From UBA4093 sp036676455 (GTDB lineage Bacteria; Cyanobacteriota; Sericytochromatia; S15B-MN24; UBA4093), in assembly GCA_036676455.1 (NCBI GenBank), contig JAKFCW010000011.1:62001-126000 (forward strand): a DNA stretch of 64,000 nucleotides, read 5' to 3'. The position numbers and the translations under genes are program-made. The notes beneath the pieces were generated by a model. That model searched no databases. It was not told the origin of the DNA and was given only the letters and a program-made list of their open reading frames with translations. Positions 45,570 through 53,924 of this stretch are shown here, one piece after another. The stretch's first letter is position 1. The number at the start of each line of letters is the position of its first letter.

Positions 45570-46316
45570 TTGGGCCACCTCGACTCCCACTGCCACCTCG
45601 ACGATCCCCGCTTCGCGGCGGATCTGCCGGCGATCGCCGCGCGCGCCGCAGCCGCCGGCGTCAGCGCGGCCATCGTCCCCGGCGTCACGACCCAGGCGCT
45701 CGACCAGCCCCTGCCCGCCGCCCCGGGCATGACCCTGTACCGGGCTGGCGGCCTGCACCCCGCCTTCTCCCACCCGAGCGACGCCCTCGAGCGCCTCGCG
45801 CAGGCGCTTTCACGCGGCGGGCTGGTGGCCATCGGCGAAATTGGCCTCGACAAGCGCTTCCGAGCGCCCGACGACCTGGAGCGCTTCCACGCCCAGCTGG
45901 ATCTGGCCATCCAGTACGACCTGCCCGTCATCCTCCACGTGGTGCACGCGCACGAGGAGGTCCTCGCCGCCCTCTCGGAGCGCCCCGTCCGGGGCGTCGT
46001 CCATGCCTTCGCAGGTCCATGGCCCCTCGCCAAGCGCTACCTCGATCGCGGAATCCTGCTGGGCATCGGCGGAATCGCCACGTGGCCCACGGCAAAGCGG
46101 CTCCATGAGACCATTAGGGAGTGTCCGGAAGCGGGCATGATGCTGGAAACGGATGCCCCGGACCTCTCGCCGAGTTGGATCCAGGGGCAGCGCAACGAGC
46201 CTGCCGAGCTATCGGGAATCGCCGCCGCCATCGCCGCGCTGCGCGGCACCACTCCCGACGCGGTGCTCGCCGCCTCGGACGCGGCTGGCTCTCGGCTCTT
46301 CGGTATTTCCCTGTAA
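45570..46316 (+). CDS. TatD-family metal-dependent hydrolase
   Basis: 248 aa amidohydrolase-fold protein. Metal site residues: HLDSHCHLDDPRF (HxH), VAIGEIGLDKRF (Glu), ILHVVHAHEEV (His), VVHAFAG (His), and LETDAPDLSP (Asp). This is the TatD/YcfH pattern, though more diverged than the second tatD at the window end. TatD proteins are DNA 3'-exonucleases or D-aminoacyl-tRNA deacylase-like. The start is probably the TTG at 45570, as there is no better ATG and AAGG lies nine bases upstream. Confidence 0.85.
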   Translation: MGHLDSHCHLDDPRFAADLPAIAARAAAAGVSAAIVPGVTTQALDQPLPAAPGMTLYRAGGLHPAFSHPSDALERLAQALSRGGLVAIGEIGLDKRFRAPDDLERFHAQLDLAIQYDLPVILHVVHAHEEVLAALSERPVRGVVHAFAGPWPLAKRYLDRGILLGIGGIATWPTAKRLHETIRECPEAGMMLETDAPDLSPSWIQGQRNEPAELSGIAAAIAALRGTTPDAVLAASDAAGSRLFGISL

Positions 46317-46338
46317 ACGACGATCTGGAAAGGACTCC

Positions 46339-47115
46339 ATGGAAGGTTACAAGGTTCGCACCCGTCTACTGACCGGCGATGAAGGCCTCTCGCGCCTGGG
46401 CCGCGCCCACGTGCTGATCGCCGGAGCCGGCGGGGTGGGAGGGTCCTGCATCGAGGCCCTCGGGCGCGCTGGGATCGGCAAGCTCACCGTGATCGACTTC
46501 GACGTCGTCGACCCCTCCAACACGAATCGCCAGGTGGTCGCCCTGACCTCCACGATCGGACAGCCCAAGGTCGAGGTCATGGCCGAGCGCCTCCGCGACA
46601 TCAACCCCGCCGTCGAGCTGAAGCTGATTCGCCAGCGGCTCTCGCCGGCCGACACCGCCGAGATTCTCGAGGACGGCATCGACGTCGTGATCGACTGCAT
46701 CGACGCGCTGACCTCCAAGGTCGCCCTGATCAAGGCGGCCCAGGAGCGGGGCATCTTCGTGGTCTCGAGCATGGGGGCGGGCGGGCGGCTCGACCCGGGC
46801 AAGGTGAAAGTGGCCGACCTCCTCGAGACCCATTCCTGCCCGATGGCGCTCGCCATGCGCAAGCTCTCCCGCAAGAACGGCATCCGCAAGGGCGTGCGCG
46901 CCGTCTTCTCCGAGGAGCGGCCCATGCCCCACGTGCCCCGCGAGTTCGTGCCGGGCGCCGGCGTACAGAAGACCATCAACGGGACCATCAGCTACATGCC
47001 GGGAACCTTCGGCTTCTTCGCCGCCTCCGAGGCCATCCGTCACCTGCTGGGCGACGTGATCCCACCGGAGTCGAAGCGCCTCCCCGCTCGGCCCCAGGCT
47101 GACGCCACGACCTGA
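46339..47115 (+). CDS. tcdA: TcdA-like E1 enzyme (tRNA threonylcarbamoyladenosine dehydratase)
   Basis: 258 aa, ThiF/MoeB/HesA superfamily. ATP site: HVLIAGAGGVGGSCIEALGRAGIG. Then VIDFDVVDPSNTNRQVVAL (Arg and Asp of the adenylation site), DVVIDCIDALTSKVALI, and SMGAGGRLDPGKVKVADLLE, all matching TcdA (CsdL), which cyclises t6A37 in tRNA. MoeB-type zinc cysteine pairs are absent, which supports TcdA over MoeB or ThiF. GGAAAGGA stands before the ATG. A perfect terminator follows. Confidence 0.88.
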   Translation: MEGYKVRTRLLTGDEGLSRLGRAHVLIAGAGGVGGSCIEALGRAGIGKLTVIDFDVVDPSNTNRQVVALTSTIGQPKVEVMAERLRDINPAVELKLIRQRLSPADTAEILEDGIDVVIDCIDALTSKVALIKAAQERGIFVVSSMGAGGRLDPGKVKVADLLETHSCPMALAMRKLSRKNGIRKGVRAVFSEERPMPHVPREFVPGAGVQKTINGTISYMPGTFGFFAASEAIRHLLGDVIPPESKRLPARPQADATT

Positions 47116-47157
47116 AAAAGCGCGAGAGGCCGCCGTCGGCGGCCTCTCGCGCTTTTT
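47115..47157. terminator. Bidirectional terminator
   Basis: A perfect 20-bp stem (47115-47134 with 47138-47157) that begins AAAAAG and ends CTTTTT, between the convergent tcdA and MBL-fold genes. Confidence 0.95.
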
Positions 47158-47176
47158 CGGTTGAGCCGCCTCCGGA

Positions 47177-47944
47177 TCAGGAAACGGCCGCGGCGGCCGA
47201 GACGCCGTCGATGCCGACCTCCAGGGCCTCGAACCAGTCCAGGAACCGGCCGACCTGCTCGCCGCGGAAGATCGCCCCGTGCTGCGGACAGAGCATGTCG
47301 ATGTCCAGCTTGCGGACGCGCCGGATCCAGCGGTTCTTGGCCTCGTTGGAAGGCATCCAGCGCTGGTGGAAGCCCCGCATGTAGGCGACGTGGCGATCGA
47401 AGTCCTCCACGAAGAGGGTGGCCGCATCCGGCGGCAGCAGGGCCGCCCCGATGTCCCCGCTGAAGAGAATCTTGGCGTGCGGATCGTAGACCGAGAAATT
47501 CCCCGAGGCATGGCAGTAATGGGCGGGAATGGCGGTCAGGGTACGCCCGCGCAGGCCGATGGGCACCGGACCGCCCTCATCCGCGAGGGTGATGAAGCGC
47601 TCGACGTACTCCACTCCGAAGTGCGCGATGAAGCCTTCCCAGATCCAGGGCATGTAGGTCTTCGCCTCGGCGCAGAGCCCCATCCACAGGGGCAGGGAGG
47701 ACATGATGTCGGGGTCCTGGTGACTCGCGAAGAAGCCCTTGAGCTGCTCCAGGTCGATCAGCTTGGCCACCGCCCGCAGCACCGGCGGGAAGATCTCCGT
47801 CCCGCCCGGATCGAGCAAGATGGCCTCGCCGTTGCTCACGATCAGGTACTCGTTGGTGTCGATGACCGAATCGTTGCGCTCGGGATCCCGGGCGAGCACG
47901 ATCCAGCGGTGGGTCCCGTCGTCGAAGAGCGTCTTGGAGATCAT
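47177..47944 (-). CDS. Metallo-beta-lactamase-fold di-iron oxygen-binding protein (ODP-like)
   Basis: 255 aa, the MBL half of a flavodiiron protein without the flavodoxin domain. Residues: DTNEYLIVSNGEAILLDPGG, FFASHQDPDI (HxDxD in place of the usual HxExDH), IPAHYCHASGNFSVYDPHAKIL, FSGDIG and LCPQHGAIFRG. This set resembles ODP, the di-iron oxygen sensor partnered with a chemoreceptor in Treponema denticola. The gene 43 bases upstream encodes a soluble MCP-like protein, strengthening that reading. Function as an oxygen or iron sensor is inference; a detoxifying reductase is the alternative. Confidence 0.75.
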   Translation of the reverse strand: MISKTLFDDGTHRWIVLARDPERNDSVIDTNEYLIVSNGEAILLDPGGTEIFPPVLRAVAKLIDLEQLKGFFASHQDPDIMSSLPLWMGLCAEAKTYMPWIWEGFIAHFGVEYVERFITLADEGGPVPIGLRGRTLTAIPAHYCHASGNFSVYDPHAKILFSGDIGAALLPPDAATLFVEDFDRHVAYMRGFHQRWMPSNEAKNRWIRRVRKLDIDMLCPQHGAIFRGEQVGRFLDWFEALEVGIDGVSAAAAVS

Positions 47945-47987
47945 GAGGTTCCCTTTCGAGGCGAGGAGTGATGCGAAGGAAGGGGGA

Positions 47988-48686
47988 TCACGCAGCGTCC
48001 CAGGAGAAGGGCGGCGCCTGGATGAGGGCCGTCAGGTGCGTGTCGTCGGCCCGGGCACCCATGACCTGGATGCAGTCGCGGGTCTGGTCGCAGATACTGC
48101 GCAGCATCTGGGCGATGTTGGCGAAGTAGGCCTGGCTCTCGGGATCGCGGCTGGCCTCGATGCTGAAGTAGGTGGCGATGGTCTCGAAGCGCTTGTTCTC
48201 CCGGAGGATCTGGTTCAGCACCAGGCCGATCTCAGCGAGGACGGCGTCGATCTCGACGGCGGTCCGGCGGATCAGCTCCTCGGTGCGCCGGATTCCCGCC
48301 TCGAGCGCCACGCGGCTACCCGGATGAAACTCGGCCTTGTCACGGCGGGGCACCTCGAGCAACTTGTGGGTGAGTCGCGCCTGGACGATGCCGTTCAGCG
48401 AGTTGCGGGTGAGGGCGTCGGTGCGGACGGTGATCTGGGCGATCGCCGTGCTCATGCGCTTCGCGACCTGACCGGCCTCGCTGGATAGCACGCTGAAGGC
48501 CCCCTGGTTCTGGCGGGCATGCGCCGAGGCGATCTCGGCGTTCAAGGCCACCAGCTCCATGTCAATCAGATAGTTGAGCAGCTCCTCGGAACAGCGCCCG
48601 AGTTTGACGCAGACCTCGTAAACCCCCAGCATCTCCCCGAAGGACTCGGTGCCGGGGTCAGACTTCTTTGTAGTTGACTGGTTCAT
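47988..48686 (-). CDS. Soluble MCP-like (chemoreceptor-type) helical protein
   Basis: About 232 aa (start uncertain; GGAGGG is only two bases before the ATG at 48686). Long helices without TM or HAMP segments. The stretch DMELVALNAEIASAHARQNQGAFSVLSSEAGQVAKRMS resembles the kinase-control tip of methyl-accepting chemotaxis proteins ([23 protein letters not shown]). The C-terminal part (AEIGLVLNQILRENKRFETI) is further coiled-coil. It is cotranscribed with the ODP-like protein, as in the spirochaete sensor pair. A CheW lies at 55.0 kb, but no cheA is in the window. Confidence 0.6.
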   Translation of the reverse strand: MNQSTTKKSDPGTESFGEMLGVYEVCVKLGRCSEELLNYLIDMELVALNAEIASAHARQNQGAFSVLSSEAGQVAKRMSTAIAQITVRTDALTRNSLNGIVQARLTHKLLEVPRRDKAEFHPGSRVALEAGIRRTEELIRRTAVEIDAVLAEIGLVLNQILRENKRFETIATYFSIEASRDPESQAYFANIAQMLRSICDQTRDCIQVMGARADDTHLTALIQAPPFSWDAA

Positions 48687-48817
48687 AGCCCTCCATGGTC
48701 GCGATACCGATCTGCTCGCCTGCAAGAGCCCCGTGGTGGCCCCGGCACGTCATCGGCGAACATCGATTCTCGCAATCCGTCACCCGATGGCGATATGAGG
48801 TAGCTCAGGCCCAACCC

Positions 48818-48846
48818 TTGACACGAAAAAAACGCGCCGCTTTCCT
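48818..48846 (+). promoter_or_regulatory. Probable promoter of the ribonuclease D gene
   Basis: TTGACA (48818-48823), 17 bases including AAAAAAA, then TTTCCT (48841-48846). About 115 bases before the start codon, within the divergent gap 48687-48963. Confidence 0.45.
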
Positions 48847-48963
48847 AATAACCGTCATTCTAGCCTGCCTTTTGCCCTTCCCATAGGGGGCTAGCCCCCG
48901 GCACCCGCCGCATGCGCGTCAAGTGGTCGTGGTAAGCTGATGGGATACCGAAAAGGAGAGGTC

Positions 48964-50199
48964 ATGACGCAATCCCCCGCCCTCAACACCCGTTACGTTG
49001 ACACCCCCGAAGCCCTGAGCGCCCTTTGCGAGATCCTGTCGGGATGCGATCGCCTGGCCATCGACACCGAGTTCATCCGGGAGCGCTCCTATGCGCCCAA
49101 GCTCGAGATCATCCAGATCGCCACTCCCGACGGCCTGGTCGCCGTGATCGACTACGCCAAGCTCGGCAGCCGCGCCGACGCGCCCTTCCGCGCAATCCTC
49201 ACGGATCCGGCGATCCTCAAGGTCTTCCACGCGGCGGATCAGGACCTCGAGATCCTGCACGCGCTGAGCGCCGCACGCATCACGCCCGTCTTCGACACCC
49301 AGATCGCTGCCGGCCTGGTCGGCTTCGGCGCCAAGCAAAGCTACGGCGCCCTCGTCGAGGCCACGCAGGGCTTCCGCCTGGCGAAGGGCGAGTCGATGAC
49401 CGACTGGTCGATCCGACCGCTGACCCCGGCCCAGCTCGAATACGCCATGGACGATGTGCGCTACCTGCTGGCGGTCTACGAGCGCCTGCGCAGCGATCTC
49501 GAGCAGCGCGGCCGGCTCGCGTGGTCCTTCCAGGAGGCCGACGGCCTTCAGGACAACATCACCTCGACGCTGGGACTGCGCAACGATCCCCGCACCTGCT
49601 ATCTGAGGGTCAAGGGGCGGGGCAGCCTGGACGGCCAGCAGCTCGCCGTCTTGCGTGAGCTGGCCGCGTGGCGTGAGAACGAAGCGATGCGGCGCGATCG
49701 CCCGCGCGGCTCGGTCCTCAAGGACGAGCTGCTGGTCGAGGTCGCCCGCCGCCGCCCCAAGCATGCCGGCCAGCTCAAGAACCTCCGGGGCATCCAGCCC
49801 CGCGACCTGGAGCGCTCCGGGGACGACCTGGTCGCCGCGGTGGCCAAGGCGCTCGCCTTGCCCCGCTCGGAGTACCCGACCCCCGAGCCATCGCTTCCCG
49901 TGCCAGACGAGCAGACCCTCGCCCTGACGGATCTGCTCCAGGCTGTGGTCCACTCGGTCGCCGCCCGCGAATCGGTCGCCGCCTCGATGCTCGCCACCAA
50001 CGGCGAGCTGCAGCGACTGGCCGATTCGTTCCGCCGCAATGAGTCCTGCCGGGACCTGCCGGTCCTCTCGGGCTGGCGCGGCTCGCTGGTCGGCAACGAC
50101 CTGCTGGCCGTGCTGGAAGGCCGCTCGGTCGTGGCCTGGAACCCCAAGACCCACACCTTGATGGTCACGGCTCCTCAGGCCGTACCGTCCGCTTCCTAG
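48964..50199 (+). CDS. rnd: Ribonuclease D-like 3'-5' exonuclease
   Basis: 411 aa. DEDD exonuclease domain: Exo I LAIDTEFIRERSY (Asp, Glu), Exo II VFHAADQDLEIL (Asp), Exo III LEYAMDDVRYLLAVY (Tyr-x3-Asp). An HRDC domain follows (LREDLAAWRENEAMRRDRPRG-like stretch near 230-300; residues LRELAAWRENEAMRRDRP). A second HRDC-like or Ala-rich tail completes the length. It trims tRNA and small stable RNA 3' ends. AGGAG precedes the ATG at 48964. Confidence 0.92.
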   Translation: MTQSPALNTRYVDTPEALSALCEILSGCDRLAIDTEFIRERSYAPKLEIIQIATPDGLVAVIDYAKLGSRADAPFRAILTDPAILKVFHAADQDLEILHALSAARITPVFDTQIAAGLVGFGAKQSYGALVEATQGFRLAKGESMTDWSIRPLTPAQLEYAMDDVRYLLAVYERLRSDLEQRGRLAWSFQEADGLQDNITSTLGLRNDPRTCYLRVKGRGSLDGQQLAVLRELAAWRENEAMRRDRPRGSVLKDELLVEVARRRPKHAGQLKNLRGIQPRDLERSGDDLVAAVAKALALPRSEYPTPEPSLPVPDEQTLALTDLLQAVVHSVAARESVAASMLATNGELQRLADSFRRNESCRDLPVLSGWRGSLVGNDLLAVLEGRSVVAWNPKTHTLMVTAPQAVPSAS

Positions 50200-50209
50200 G
50201 AGGCTCGTG

Positions 50210-50413
50210 ATGAAACTGCTGCTCGACGTTCCCAAGATCAAGTGCGGGGGCTGCGCGGAGACCATCCAGGAGACCCTCGGCGGAGTCGCCGGCATCTCCG
50301 ACGTGCAGGTCGACATCGATGCCAAGCGCGTGGCCCTCGAACTGGACCCCGGCCAGGCCTCGGAAGACGCCGTGCGCCAGCGCTTGGCCGAGGCGGGCTT
50401 TCCAGCCGCCTAG
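50210..50413 (+). CDS. Heavy-metal-associated (HMA) domain protein
   Basis: 67 aa copper-chaperone-like fold: LLDVPKIKCGGCAETIQETL with the CxxC metal site (CGGC) and the second helix SEDAVRQRLAEAGFP. CopZ/Atx1-sized. It binds Cu(I) or similar ions and hands them to a partner, usually a P-type ATPase, none of which is intact here. TAGGAGG six bases before the ATG makes 50210 better than the GTG at 50207. The stop TAG is the first base triplet of the repeat array that follows. Confidence 0.9.
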   Translation: MKLLLDVPKIKCGGCAETIQETLGGVAGISDVQVDIDAKRVALELDPGQASEDAVRQRLAEAGFPAA

Positions 50414-50499
50414 CGCCCGCCGCTAAACACGAGCGCCTGCGACTAATCACCGGCGCCCGCGGCTTGAAACCAATCATCCAGCCGCAGGCGCCGCCTTTT
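50411..50499 (+). repeat. Array of 20-base units ending in a terminator hairpin
   Basis: Three degenerate direct units of 20 bases start at 50411, 50431 and 50451 (consensus nnGCGCCnGCnnCTnnnnAC). A fourth in inverted orientation (about 50480-50492) pairs with the third: GGCGCCCGCGGCT (50452-50464) with AGCCGCAGGCGCC (50480-50492), one mismatch, then GCCTTTTG. The hairpin should terminate the HMA transcript. The unit resembles the left end (TAGCGCCCGCGGCT) of the long repeats at 3812 and 42938; another lone copy is at 61129-61142. Confidence 0.7.
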
Positions 50500-50555
50500 G
50501 CCAAGCAAGCTGGCGGGGGGTATCATGGCTCCTTCAAGACAAGGAGGGCCCCCCC

Positions 50556-52931
50556 ATGAGCTGCTTCGAACATCCCCCCCAACGTCGCCGCCCTGTTCCG
50601 CTCCTTGGCGCCACCCTGCTCGCCGTCGGAGTCGCCAGCCCCGCATGGGCGCTGCCCCCCCAGGACCTGGGGCTCATTCCCTCCGTGGCGCTTCACGATG
50701 ACACCAGCGCCCTCGCCCTGAACCCGGCGGGACTCGGCGCCCACCGCGGTCTCTCCCTCCTGGCCGCCCGGGAAGGCTGGGCCACCGGCAATTCCTGGGC
50801 CATGATCGCCAGCGGAGGCCTCGGATTCGCCTATCACGGGGGAAGGCAGGCGGGGAACGGCTACAACGACCTGCTCACCGGACTGGGCGCCCCGCTGGGT
50901 GGCGGCTTCCACTTCGGCATGACCTACCACCTGCCCTCGGAGAGCCGCCCCTGGCAAACCGACGTCGGCCTCATGTACCGCCCCCAGAACTACCTCTCCC
51001 TGGGCGCCGTGGCGCGCAACGCCTTCGCAGCCGGAGGGGCCCTGAGCCCCCGGGAGTACCAGCTCGGGGCCGCCTTCCGTCCCTTCGGCTCGCTTGCCAC
51101 CCTCAGCATCGACGGCATCCTGCCCGAAGGCACTCCCCTCACCTCGACGCAGACCCTCTTCGGCGCCGACCTGCAGGTCCTGCCCGGCCTCAATCTGCGG
51201 GCGACCTACACCCCGGCGGGCGAGTTCCGCGCGGGCCTAGGCCTCAGCTTCACCCACTGGGCCCTCGGCGGCATGAGCAACGGCACGGCCAACGCCGTCC
51301 ACCTGCGCTTCAACTCGCTCAGGCACCAGACCAGCTTCGCCCGGCAGGGCGCCCAGTGGGCCACCCTGCAGCTCAAGGGCAACCTCACGGACGCGCAAGG
51401 GCGCCTCGGGCTGCTCGGCCCGGTGGCCGACGTGCCTCCCGTCTACGGGACGCTGCGCGCCATCGAGGCGGCCCAGGAAGATCCGCGCATCGGCGCCTTG
51501 ATCGTCCAGCTCGACTCCGTCAACGCCGGCTGGGCCACGGTCGAAGAGGTCCGCGCGGCCCTGGAGCGTTTCAAGGCCACGGGCAAGACCCTCTGGGCCT
51601 ACACCGAAGCCGCCGGAGCCAAGGAGTATTACCTGGCCTCCGTCGCCGACAAGGTGGCCCTCAACCCGGTCGGCAACCTCGAGCTGGTCGGCCTGTCGCG
51701 CGAGTTCACCTTCTTCAAGGGGCTCTTCGATCAGCTGGGCGTGAAGCCTCACTTCATCGCCATCGGCCGCTACAAGTCGATGCCCGAGCCCTTCACCCGC
51801 AAGAACCTCTCCGAGGCCAACCGCGAGCAGCAGACCGCCCTGCTGGATGACCAGTACGAGCGCATGGTCGCGGGCATCGCCGCGGGGCGCAAGCTCGACG
51901 TGGCCGAGGTCAAGCGGATCATCGACGAGGAAGGCATCATCGACGCGCCCGAGGCCGAGACGCTCAAGCTGGTGGACGCCCTCTTGAGCCGTGACGAGGT
52001 CTCCAAGCAGCTCGAAAAGGCCCTGGATCGCCCCATGTCGGGCGTGAGAGCCGACGCCTTGCAGTACGCCCTGACGGCGTGGGCCCCTCCCAGCGTGGCC
52101 ATCATTCACGCCTCGGGCGGGATCAACGGCGGCGAGTCCGGCAACGACCTGCTCTCGGGCGCCGCCATGGGAGCGGAGACCATGGTCCGCGCCCTGCGCC
52201 ATGCCCGCGAAGACGGCGGCATCAAGGCCGTCGTGCTGCGGGTGGATTCGCCTGGCGGGTCGGCGATCGCTTCCGAGGTGATCCGCCGCGAGGCCGAGCT
52301 GCTGGCCATGAAGAAGCCCGTCGTCGTCTCGATGGGAGACGTGGCGGCGTCGGGTGGCTACTGGATCTCGATGCTGCCGGGCGCCACCATCTACGCGGAT
52401 CCCGGGACCGTCACCGGGTCGATCGGGGTAGTCATGGGCAAGTTCAGCATCGAGCCGCTGCTGAGCCGCTGGGGCATCACGCGCGACACGCTGAAGCGCG
52501 GGGACATGGCCAATTACATGTCGTCCTGGCAAGGCTACACTCCCAAGGAAGAGGAGCAGCTGCGCAACTCGGGAGAGTTCTTCTACGGCCGCTTCGTGAG
52601 CTTGGTTGCCAAGCAGCGGAACCTCTCCGAGGGGCAGGTGCGTGAGATGGCGAGCGGCCGGGTCTACACCGGCGCGCAGGCCCAGCGCATGGGATTGGTG
52701 GACAAGATCGGGGGCCTGGCGGATGCTTTGAAGGAGGCGCGCGAGAAGGCGGGACTTGCCGACCGGGAGGTCCGGATGGTCTTCTTGCCGGAGCGTGATC
52801 CGCTGGCGGGCCTCTTCACGGGGCTGGACGGGGAACTGAGAGCGAGCATGCAGCGCCTCGAGCCCTGGACCCGGACCGGGGCCTGGTTGCTTCCCGCGGC
52901 GCTGGCCCCAGAGCAAGGGAGAGAACCTTAG
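50556..52931 (+). CDS. sppA: Signal peptide peptidase SppA fused to an N-terminal barrel-like domain
   Basis: 791 aa. A signal peptide (LLGATLLAVGVASPAWA) and then about 240 residues rich in alternating short beta strands with Gly and aromatic residues (GLGFAYHGG, FHFGMTYHLP, LSLGAVARNAF, LGLSFTHWALGG), resembling an outer-membrane barrel (PorV/FadL-like). The rest (about 255-791) is a full double-domain SppA: the general-base Lys in GRYKSMPEPFTR, the nucleophile Ser in MGDVAASGGYWISM, and DPGTVTGSIGVVMGKFS. SppA degrades leftover signal peptides. The barrel fusion would put the protease at the outer membrane. GGAGGGCC precedes the ATG; it overlaps ruvX by one base. Confidence 0.88.
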   Translation: MSCFEHPPQRRRPVPLLGATLLAVGVASPAWALPPQDLGLIPSVALHDDTSALALNPAGLGAHRGLSLLAAREGWATGNSWAMIASGGLGFAYHGGRQAGNGYNDLLTGLGAPLGGGFHFGMTYHLPSESRPWQTDVGLMYRPQNYLSLGAVARNAFAAGGALSPREYQLGAAFRPFGSLATLSIDGILPEGTPLTSTQTLFGADLQVLPGLNLRATYTPAGEFRAGLGLSFTHWALGGMSNGTANAVHLRFNSLRHQTSFARQGAQWATLQLKGNLTDAQGRLGLLGPVADVPPVYGTLRAIEAAQEDPRIGALIVQLDSVNAGWATVEEVRAALERFKATGKTLWAYTEAAGAKEYYLASVADKVALNPVGNLELVGLSREFTFFKGLFDQLGVKPHFIAIGRYKSMPEPFTRKNLSEANREQQTALLDDQYERMVAGIAAGRKLDVAEVKRIIDEEGIIDAPEAETLKLVDALLSRDEVSKQLEKALDRPMSGVRADALQYALTAWAPPSVAIIHASGGINGGESGNDLLSGAAMGAETMVRALRHAREDGGIKAVVLRVDSPGGSAIASEVIRREAELLAMKKPVVVSMGDVAASGGYWISMLPGATIYADPGTVTGSIGVVMGKFSIEPLLSRWGITRDTLKRGDMANYMSSWQGYTPKEEEQLRNSGEFFYGRFVSLVAKQRNLSEGQVREMASGRVYTGAQAQRMGLVDKIGGLADALKEAREKAGLADREVRMVFLPERDPLAGLFTGLDGELRASMQRLEPWTRTGAWLLPAALAPEQGREP

Positions 52932-53383
52932 TGTCAGACGAAGAGATGGAGCGGATGCTCGGGCTGGACGTGGGGACCAAGACCATCGGGGTCGCGGTCA
53001 GCGACCCGCTGGGGTACACGGCCCAGCCGGTGACCGTGATCCGGCGACGCAACAAGGAGTACGATCTGGCGGAGTTGCGCCACCTCGTTGAGGTGTACAA
53101 CGCCAAAAGGTTTGTGGTAGGCTACCCATTGAGTATGAGCGGGGTAGCAGGCCCTCAAGCGGCGTTCGTTAGCGCGTTTAACGAAGACCTGAAGGCCCTG
53201 GGACTCCCCATCGAGTTGGTCGACGAGCGGCTCACCACCAAGCAGGCCACGCAGGTGCTGATCATGGGGGGAGTGCGGCGCGAGAAGCGGCGCGAGGTCA
53301 TCGACCAGCAGGCGGCGGTCTTGATTCTACAGAGCTACATGGACCGCGAGGCCCGCCGGCGCGCGACCGATAGCGAGAACTAG
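52931..53383 (+). CDS. ruvX: Putative pre-16S rRNA nuclease RuvX (YqgF)
   Basis: 150 aa RNase-H-fold protein: MLGLDVGTKTIGVAVSDPLG (first acidic site), VVGYPLSMSG, and VDERLTTKQA with the distal Asp near DQQAAVLILQ. It processes the 5' end of 16S rRNA and is near-universal. The GTG at 52931 overlaps the sppA stop (TAGTG). The ATG at 52946 is the alternative start. It is followed by a DUF1292 gene, the same neighbour as in Firmicutes and some cyanobacterial relatives. Confidence 0.95.
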   Translation: MSDEEMERMLGLDVGTKTIGVAVSDPLGYTAQPVTVIRRRNKEYDLAELRHLVEVYNAKRFVVGYPLSMSGVAGPQAAFVSAFNEDLKALGLPIELVDERLTTKQATQVLIMGGVRREKRREVIDQQAAVLILQSYMDREARRRATDSEN

Positions 53384-53456
53384 CTCAAGCGGATCCCCAA
53401 CGAACACGATCCCTGGAACGTTGCAACATCCAATCAGCTGAAAGGAACCATACCCG

Positions 53457-53720
53457 ATGGAAATGGAAGAAGCCCGCGAAGACATCGTCACGCTGGTGGA
53501 CGAGGACGGCAAGGAGCATGAGTTCGCCGTGGTCGACATCATCGAGGTCGACAACAAGGAATATGCCCTGTTGATGCCCACCGAGGGCGAGGAAGGGGCG
53601 GACGACGAGGAAGTCCTCGTGCTCCGCTTCGAGGAAGACTCCCTGGTGATGATCGAGGACGAGGCCGAGTTCAACAAGGTCGTCCAGTACCTCGAAGAGC
53701 TGGGCGAGCAGGAAGAGTAA
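53457..53720 (+). CDS. DUF1292 family acidic protein
   Basis: 87 aa, highly acidic. DIVTLVDEDGKEHEFAVVDI, then NKEYALLMPTEGE and VLVLRFEEDSLVMIEDEAEF NKV match the DUF1292 (YrzB) family, small proteins encoded next to ruvX in many Gram-positives. The function is unknown; a role in ribosome or RNA metabolism has been guessed from this linkage. GAAAGGA lies nine bases before the ATG. A terminator follows. Confidence 0.92.
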   Translation: MEMEEAREDIVTLVDEDGKEHEFAVVDIIEVDNKEYALLMPTEGEEGADDEEVLVLRFEEDSLVMIEDEAEFNKVVQYLEELGEQEE

Positions 53721-53727
53721 GACAAGG

Positions 53728-53765
53728 GGCGGCGTCGCGCTTGGGCCGTGGACGCCGCCGCTTTT
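53728..53765 (+). terminator. Terminator after the DUF1292 gene
   Basis: GGCGGCGTC (53728-53736) pairs with GACGCCGCC (53751-53759), 14-base loop, then GCTTTT. Confidence 0.75.
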
Positions 53766-53924
53766 ACTTCATAGGTCCCGCGGGTATAAGAGCCACTGAG
53801 CATCCCTGACGTCTTGCAACGACGACGCCTTCGGCGCCGAGATCGCGAGACGACGTGCTTTTGAGCGATCCGAAACCGACCCGGGCGCCCCGGGGCCAAA
53901 CCACCAAAACCGTGAGGAGGAGCC

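Noticed and set aside
50411..50470. CRISPR array
   Set aside because: Units are adjacent without unique spacers, degenerate, and only three plus one inverted; no cas genes are present.
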